Origin: an uncultured Clostridia bacterium
GTDB lineage: Bacteria; Bacillota; Clostridia; Oscillospirales; Acutalibacteraceae
Reading direction: 5' to 3'
Assembly (NCBI GenBank): GCA_945875045.1
Contig: CAMCIX010000002.1
Location: 1-19,098, forward strand
DNA: 19,098 nucleotides
Position 1 is the stretch's first letter, and each line of letters opens with the position of its first letter. Shown piece by piece: positions 15,627-19,098 of this stretch. The translations under genes were made by a program, and so were the position numbers. The notes beneath the pieces were generated by a model that was given only the letters and a program-made list of their open reading frames with translations, was not told where the DNA came from and searched no databases.

Positions 15627-15740
15627 ATGAAAGTCAGACCTTCTGTTAAAAAGATTTGCGAAAAATGCAAAATTATCAAGCGCAAAGGCAAGATAATGGT
15701 TATCTGCGAGAACCCCAAGCATAAGCAGCGTCAGGGTTAA
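15627..15740 (+). CDS. rpmJ: 50S ribosomal protein L36, zinc-binding form
   Basis: 37 residues. The sequence starts [14 protein letters not shown] and carries C11-X2-C14, C27 and H32, the CCCH zinc site of the C+ form of L36. L36 is the smallest protein of the large subunit, near the factor-binding region. AAAGGAGG lies 9 nt before the ATG. The infA-rpmJ-rpsM order is the usual one. Confidence 0.97.
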   Translation: MKVRPSVKKICEKCKIIKRKGKIMVICENPKHKQRQG

Positions 15741-15777
15741 TTGCGCGCGAGTAAAAAATATGGAGGTGCTTTGATAA

Positions 15778-16146
15778 ATGGCACGTATTGCTGGTGTTGA
15801 TCTTCCGAACGAGAAGCGAGTCGAAATCGGACTTACCTACATCTTCGGAATAGGTCTTACAACATCTAAAAAAATCCTTGCTGATACCGGAATAAATCCC
15901 GATACCCGCGTCAAGGACTTAACCGAGGACGATATTTCCAAACTGCGTGAATATATCGACCATAACCTTCAGGTTGAGGGTGACCGTCGCCGTACAATCG
16001 CGTTTGATATTAAGAGACTTATCGAAATCGGAAGCTATCGCGGTCTGCGCCACAGAAAGGGTCTGCCCGTAAGAGGACAGCGCTCTAAGACAAACGCGCG
16101 TACACGCAAGGGTCCCAAGAAGACCATAGCTAACAAGAAGAAATAA
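15778..16146 (+). CDS. rpsM: 30S ribosomal protein S13
   Basis: 122 residues, standard. S13 is in the 30S head and bridges to L5 on the 50S subunit. [20 protein letters not shown] at the start, TYIFGIG, and the basic C-terminal tract [20 protein letters not shown] are typical. GGAGGTG precedes the ATG. It opens the alpha part of the cluster (rpsM-rpsK-rpsD-rpoA-rplQ). In E. coli S4 represses that group at the rpsM leader, but the 37-nt gap here shows no obvious pseudoknot. Confidence 0.98.
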   Translation: MARIAGVDLPNEKRVEIGLTYIFGIGLTTSKKILADTGINPDTRVKDLTEDDISKLREYIDHNLQVEGDRRRTIAFDIKRLIEIGSYRGLRHRKGLPVRGQRSKTNARTRKGPKKTIANKKK

Positions 16147-16162
16147 GTAGGAGGAAGATAAT

Positions 16163-16564
16163 ATGGCTACTGCTAAGGGCAAGACGACCGCTACACGCCG
16201 TCGCCGTGAGAAAAAGAATATCGAACGTGGCTCTGCTCATATCCAGTCTACCTTCAACAATACTATCGTTACCATCACCGATACGCAGGGCAACGCTCTT
16301 TCATGGGCTTCTGCCGGTGAGTTAGGTTTCAGAGGTTCAAGAAAGTCTACTCCGTTTGCGGCACAGAGCGCGGCTGAAACCGCGGCTAAGGCTGCTATGG
16401 AGCACGGTCTTAAGACTGTTGAAGTGTACGTTAAGGGTCCGGGAGCAGGACGTGAAGCGGCTATCCGCGCACTGCAGACCGCGGGTCTTGAGGTAAGTAT
16501 GATTAAAGACGTTACCCCGATTCCGCATAACGGCTGCCGTCCTCCCAAGAGAAGACGCGTATAA
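16163..16564 (+). CDS. rpsK: 30S ribosomal protein S11
   Basis: 133 residues. S11 forms part of the 30S platform near the Shine-Dalgarno helix. [47 protein letters not shown] and the final THIP-like [18 protein letters not shown] identify it. TAGGAGGA precedes the ATG. Confidence 0.98.
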   Translation: MATAKGKTTATRRRREKKNIERGSAHIQSTFNNTIVTITDTQGNALSWASAGELGFRGSRKSTPFAAQSAAETAAKAAMEHGLKTVEVYVKGPGAGREAAIRALQTAGLEVSMIKDVTPIPHNGCRPPKRRRV

Positions 16565-16621
16565 TCGATTTTAAGCTAATGTTTGCAATTTAATTGCAGG
16601 AAAATTTTGGAGGTGTAATAG

Positions 16622-17248
16622 ATGGCAAGATATACCGGTGCAGTTTGCAGACTTTGCCGCCGCGAGGGTCAGAAGCTGTTCCTCAAGGGCGAGCGCTGCT
16701 ACTCGGAAAAATGCTCTGTAGCTTTGAGGGGCTATGCTCCCGGTCAGCACGGACAGGGCAGAAAGAAGTCGTCTGAATACGGCTTGCAGCTCCGCGCTAA
16801 GCAGACCGCGAGACGTTTCTACGGCGTTCAGGAGAATCAGTTCCATCATTATTTTGAAATCGCTGAGAGAAAGCAGGGCATTACCGGCGACAACCTTTTA
16901 AGAATACTTGAAAGCCGTCTCGATAATGTTGTTTACAGAGTGGGCTTCGCTTCTTCAAGAGCGGAAGCACGCCAGCTCGTAGGTCACGGTCATTTTGAGG
17001 TTAACGGAAAGCGCGTTGACATCGCTTCCTATCTCTTAAAGGCAGGCGACGTTGTTTCTATCTGCGAAAAGAGCCGCAGCAGCGAGAAGATTAAGGCTGT
17101 TGTTGAGGCAAACAGCGCAAGACCCGTTCCCCAGTGGATCGACGTTAACCGCGACCAGCTCACGGCTAAGGTTATCGCTCTGCCGACAAGAGACCAGATT
17201 GAGGCTCCTGTTGAAGAGCAGCTTATCGTCGAGTTCTATTCTAAGTAA
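16622..17248 (+). CDS. rpsD: 30S ribosomal protein S4 (zinc-binding form)
   Basis: 208 residues. S4 nucleates 16S rRNA assembly and lines the mRNA entrance. The N-terminus holds C9-X2-C12, C26 and C31, the four-cysteine zinc knuckle of C+ S4 proteins. The S4 RNA-binding domain (about residues 98-160) includes [27 protein letters not shown] precedes the ATG, with a 57-nt spacer holding the palindrome TGCAATTTAATTGCA upstream. In Bacillus rpsD is elsewhere in the genome. The position between rpsK and rpoA here is the clostridial order. Confidence 0.98.
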   Translation: MARYTGAVCRLCRREGQKLFLKGERCYSEKCSVALRGYAPGQHGQGRKKSSEYGLQLRAKQTARRFYGVQENQFHHYFEIAERKQGITGDNLLRILESRLDNVVYRVGFASSRAEARQLVGHGHFEVNGKRVDIASYLLKAGDVVSICEKSRSSEKIKAVVEANSARPVPQWIDVNRDQLTAKVIALPTRDQIEAPVEEQLIVEFYSK

Positions 17249-17325
17249 TAAGCCGACATTTGCCCGCGTTCCCCGTACGGGCGCGGCGGCATAACAAATA
17301 CAGTACGGAGAAACGGAGCTTTTAA

Positions 17326-18276
17326 ATGATAGAAATTGAAAAGCCCAGAATAGATACCGCCGAACTGACATCCGACGGCAAATACGGCAAGTTTGTAATG
17401 GAGCCTCTTGAGAGAGGCTACGCCACAACTCTCGGCAACAGTATGAGACGCGTGCTTTTATCCATTTTGCCGGGCGTTGCCGTTACCTCGGTTAAGATTG
17501 ACGGTGTTGTGCATGAGTTTTCCACCATTCCCGGAGTTAAAGAGGACGTAACCGAAATTATCCTCAATATCAAGGGTCTGATTGCAAAGCTCCATGCCGA
17601 TACGGCGAAGAAGATTTATATTGAGGCAGAGGGTCCTTGCGTGGTAACCGCCGCTTCAATTAAAGCCGATTCCGAGGTTGAAATTTTAAACCCCGATATG
17701 TACATTGCCACTCTTGACGCGGGAGCGAAGCTCAATATGGAGATGACTCTCGACAAGGGCAGAGGCTATGTGCCCGCCGATCAGAACAGACCGGCGCAGA
17801 ACGTAATCGGCGTAATTCCCGTTGACTCTATTTATACGCCTGTGCTCAAAGCCAACTTCACGGTTGACAATACCCGTGTGGGTAATGTTACCGATAAGGG
17901 CAAGCTTACCCTTGAGGTTTGGACAGACGGCTCTATCAGAGCAAACGAGGCGGTTTCTATGTCCGCTAAGGTGCTTATCGAGCATTTCGAGCTGTTCCTT
18001 GACCTTACCGAGGGCGCAAGCGAGGCTCAGAGCATTATGGCTGAAAAGAGCGAAAACGAGAAGGAGAAGGTTCTCGATCTTACGATCGACGAGCTTGATT
18101 TATCCGTTCGCAGCTTCAACTGCCTGAAGCGCGCGGGTATCAATACGGTTGAAGACCTTATCAACAAGTCCGAAGAGGATATGATGAAGGTAAGGAACTT
18201 GGGCCGCAAGTCGCTTGAAGAGGTTATTGCAAAGCTTAATTCCTTTGGCTTTACCCTCAAACACGACGACGAATAA
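17326..18276 (+). CDS. rpoA: DNA-directed RNA polymerase subunit alpha
   Basis: 316 residues, normal. The N-terminal domain (about 1-230) dimerises and scaffolds beta and beta'; it has [20 protein letters not shown] and [21 protein letters not shown] flexible acidic/basic linker (about 232-247) precedes the C-terminal domain with [14 protein letters not shown] and [12 protein letters not shown]. This domain binds UP elements and activators, which fits the A-tract region at the head of this cluster. The 77-nt gap after rpsD holds a small GC hairpin (GCCCG/CGGGC). GGAG precedes the ATG. Confidence 0.98.
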   Translation: MIEIEKPRIDTAELTSDGKYGKFVMEPLERGYATTLGNSMRRVLLSILPGVAVTSVKIDGVVHEFSTIPGVKEDVTEIILNIKGLIAKLHADTAKKIYIEAEGPCVVTAASIKADSEVEILNPDMYIATLDAGAKLNMEMTLDKGRGYVPADQNRPAQNVIGVIPVDSIYTPVLKANFTVDNTRVGNVTDKGKLTLEVWTDGSIRANEAVSMSAKVLIEHFELFLDLTEGASEAQSIMAEKSENEKEKVLDLTIDELDLSVRSFNCLKRAGINTVEDLINKSEEDMMKVRNLGRKSLEEVIAKLNSFGFTLKHDDE

Positions 18277-18306
18277 AGCAAAATCACTGTTAAGGAGTGA
18301 ATAGAA

Positions 18307-18648
18307 ATGCCGGGAACCCGTAAACTCGGAAGAACCAGCGATCACAGAACCGCCATGCTCAGAGCAATGGTGACCTACCTGCTCGAAAACGGCAGAATAG
18401 AGACTACTGTGACCCGCGCCAAAGAAGTTAGATCAATGGCAGAGAAGTATATTACACTCGCTAAGGATAACACCTTAAACAACAAGCGTCAGGCTATGGC
18501 GTTCATCACTAAGGAGAATGTTGTAAGCAAGCTCTTCAACGAGATTGCTCCTAAGTATAAGGACGTTAACGGCGGCTATTGCAGGATTGTTAAAACAGGT
18601 CCGCGCCGCGGCGACGCTGCCGAGATGGCAATTATCGAGTTAATATAA
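18307..18648 (+). CDS. rplQ: 50S ribosomal protein L17
   Basis: 113 residues, short form typical of Firmicutes. L17 lies on the outer face of the 50S subunit near the tunnel exit. [20 protein letters not shown], then [17 protein letters not shown] and the end [15 protein letters not shown] identify it. TAAGGAGTG precedes the ATG. It is the last gene of the cluster. In many relatives an energy-coupling-factor transporter and truA follow; here a terminator and non-coding sequence follow. Confidence 0.98.
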   Translation: MPGTRKLGRTSDHRTAMLRAMVTYLLENGRIETTVTRAKEVRSMAEKYITLAKDNTLNNKRQAMAFITKENVVSKLFNEIAPKYKDVNGGYCRIVKTGPRRGDAAEMAIIELI

Positions 18649-18660
18649 TTTTCTATTACT

Positions 18661-18771
18661 GCGGTGAGTACCGCCGATCAACAGAATAGGCTTTAGTACT
18701 CACATTGGGCACGGCGCAGCCAAACGGCATATACGGCAAATTCCGTATTTTGCGCCGATAATGTGTGTACT
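18661..18771 (+). other. Nested stem-loop region after rplQ
   Basis: This stretch between rplQ and the terminator is non-coding but highly structured. Three nested stems span 18695-18771: AGTACTCACATT/AATGTGTGTACT (18695-18706, 18760-18771, one mismatch), CGGCGCA/TGCGCCG (18712-18718, 18751-18757, perfect) and ATACGG/CCGTAT (18731-18736, 18743-18748, perfect). Upstream, GTGAGTAC (18664-18671) is also complementary to GTACTCAC (18696-18703), and GCGGT/ACCGC (18661-18665, 18670-18674) competes with that. An Rfam family called the L17 downstream element is known in other Firmicutes; I cannot say whether this is related. Confidence 0.55.
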
Positions 18772-18819
18772 AAAAAACCGACAGCGCGAGGGAGAAATCC
18801 CTCGCGCTATCGGTTTTTA
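18772..18819 (+). terminator. Strong rho-independent terminator closing the ribosomal cluster
   Basis: A long, nearly perfect hairpin: AAAACCGA then AGCGCGAGGGA on the left and TCCCTCGCGCT then TCGGTTTTT on the right, with one mismatched pair and a short loop. The A run on the left and T run on the right make it suitable for termination in both directions. It lies 123 nt after rplQ. Confidence 0.92.
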
Positions 18820-18850
18820 GAGGTTAGATGTTAGATATTAGAGGTTAGAT
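18820..18850. repeat. Short tandem GTTAGAT-type repeat
   Basis: GAGGTTAGAT occurs at 18820-18829 and again at 18841-18850, with GTTAGAT and TTAGA variants between them. It directly follows the terminator. A related GACGTTAGAG occurs upstream near 2671. It is non-coding, and its origin is unknown. Confidence 0.45.
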
Positions 18851-18851
18851 T

Positions 18852-18986
18852 GCGGGAGCAAGCCCCCGCCCTACGTTGAGTTATTGGGGTTTGTATTACT
18901 GCGTAATGTGTGCGTCGTCATTTATGCTTTTAAATTATAATAAATAATTGAATATCCTGATTTGTAGGGCAGGGGCTTGCTCCTGC
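18852..18986. repeat. Inverted repeat pair enclosing AT-rich DNA (possible small repeat element)
   Basis: The 23-nt arm at 18852-18874 (starting GCGGGAGCAAGCCCCCG) and the arm at 18964-18986 (starting GTAGGGCAGGGGCTTGC) are reverse complements except at two positions. They enclose 89 bp of AT-rich non-coding sequence. The layout resembles a miniature inverted-repeat element or a pair of convergent copies of a dispersed palindrome. No transposase and no clear target-site duplication are seen. Confidence 0.55.
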
Positions 18987-19051
18987 CGTTTGAAAATAGG
19001 TAACGGACTGTCCGCCGTCCAATGTTTAAATATGTAGTATACAGCCCTAAC
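18987..19051. other. Non-coding end of the biological sequence
   Basis: These bases contain no open frame of note. A small GGAC/GTCC-rich patch lies at 19004-19020. I see no start of a following gene before the adapter sequence begins. Confidence 0.5.
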
Positions 19052-19098
19052 CTGTCTCTTATACACATCTCCGAGCCCACGAGACCTCTCTACATCTC
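19052..19098. other. Illumina Nextera adapter and index left at the contig end (artefact)
   Basis: Positions 19052-19070 are the Tn5 mosaic-end adapter CTGTCTCTTATACACATCT. 19071-19085 are CCGAGCCCACGAGAC, the read-through on the i7 side. 19086-19093 are CTCTCTAC, which I recognise as the Nextera N707 index. 19094-19098 (ATCTC) begin the P7 primer. This is library sequence, not genome. Confidence 0.97.

Noticed and set aside
17262..17282. Hairpin GCCCG/CGGGC before rpoA as a terminator or S4 operator
   Set aside because: The stem is only 5 bp with an 11-nt loop and no U tail, too weak to claim a function.
19052..19070. Tn5 mosaic end as evidence of a transposon
   Set aside because: It is followed by Nextera adapter, index and P7 bases, so it comes from library preparation.

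Overview
The window is a contig of a low-to-mid GC Gram-positive bacterium, most likely a member of the Clostridia (Bacillota) and by inference an uncultured Oscillospirales/Ruminococcaceae-type gut organism. The main clues are strong AGGAGG ribosome-binding sites before nearly every gene, the clostridial order adk-map-KOW protein-infA-rpmJ-rpsM-rpsK-rpsD-rpoA-rplQ, a lid-zinc adenylate kinase, and zinc-binding forms of S14, S4, L36 and L24. All genes are on the + strand. Placement below class level is inference.

Layout. Positions 2-2530 hold the 3' part of a pyrimidine/arginine gene (carB, carbamoyl-phosphate synthase large subunit) fused in frame to a diaminopimelate epimerase-like domain (dapF). 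A rho-independent terminator follows at once. Then comes about 190 bp of AT-rich, repeat-bearing spacer, a strong sigma-A-type promoter (TTGATT-17 nt-TATGAT) behind helically phased A-tracts, and a roughly 270-nt structured leader. From 3069 to 18648 lies one long S10-spc-alpha supercluster: rpsJ-rplC-rplD-rplW-rplB-rpsS-rplV-rpsC-rplP-rpmC-rpsQ-rplN-rplX-rplE-rpsN-rpsH-rplF-rplR-rpsE-rpmD-rplO-secY-adk-map-KOW-infA-rpmJ-rpsM-rpsK-rpsD-rpoA-rplQ. Genes are mostly spaced by 10-60 nt or overlap by 1-8 nt. The exception is a 250-nt hairpin-rich insertion between rplW and rplB. The cluster encodes ribosomal proteins of both subunits, initiation factor IF-1, the RNA polymerase alpha subunit, the SecY translocon channel and the methionine aminopeptidase that trims nascent chains. 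It closes with a nested stem-loop and a very strong terminator, followed by non-coding repeat-like sequence.

What stands out. (1) secY carries a single in-frame TAA at codon 134 with the rest of the gene intact, which is incompatible with function as read. (2) CarB is fused to a DapF-like domain in which the position of the first catalytic cysteine is alanine. (3) There are several unassigned RNA-structure candidates: the S10 leader, the rplW-rplB spacer, the rpmD-rplO spacer and the post-rplQ element. (4) The last 47 bases (19052-19098) are Illumina Nextera adapter plus index, so the biological sequence ends at about 19051. I found no CRISPR array, tRNA, rRNA, transposase, phage or defence gene. 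The coding content is otherwise an ordinary housekeeping region, and I do not see convincing evidence of a wholly new system.
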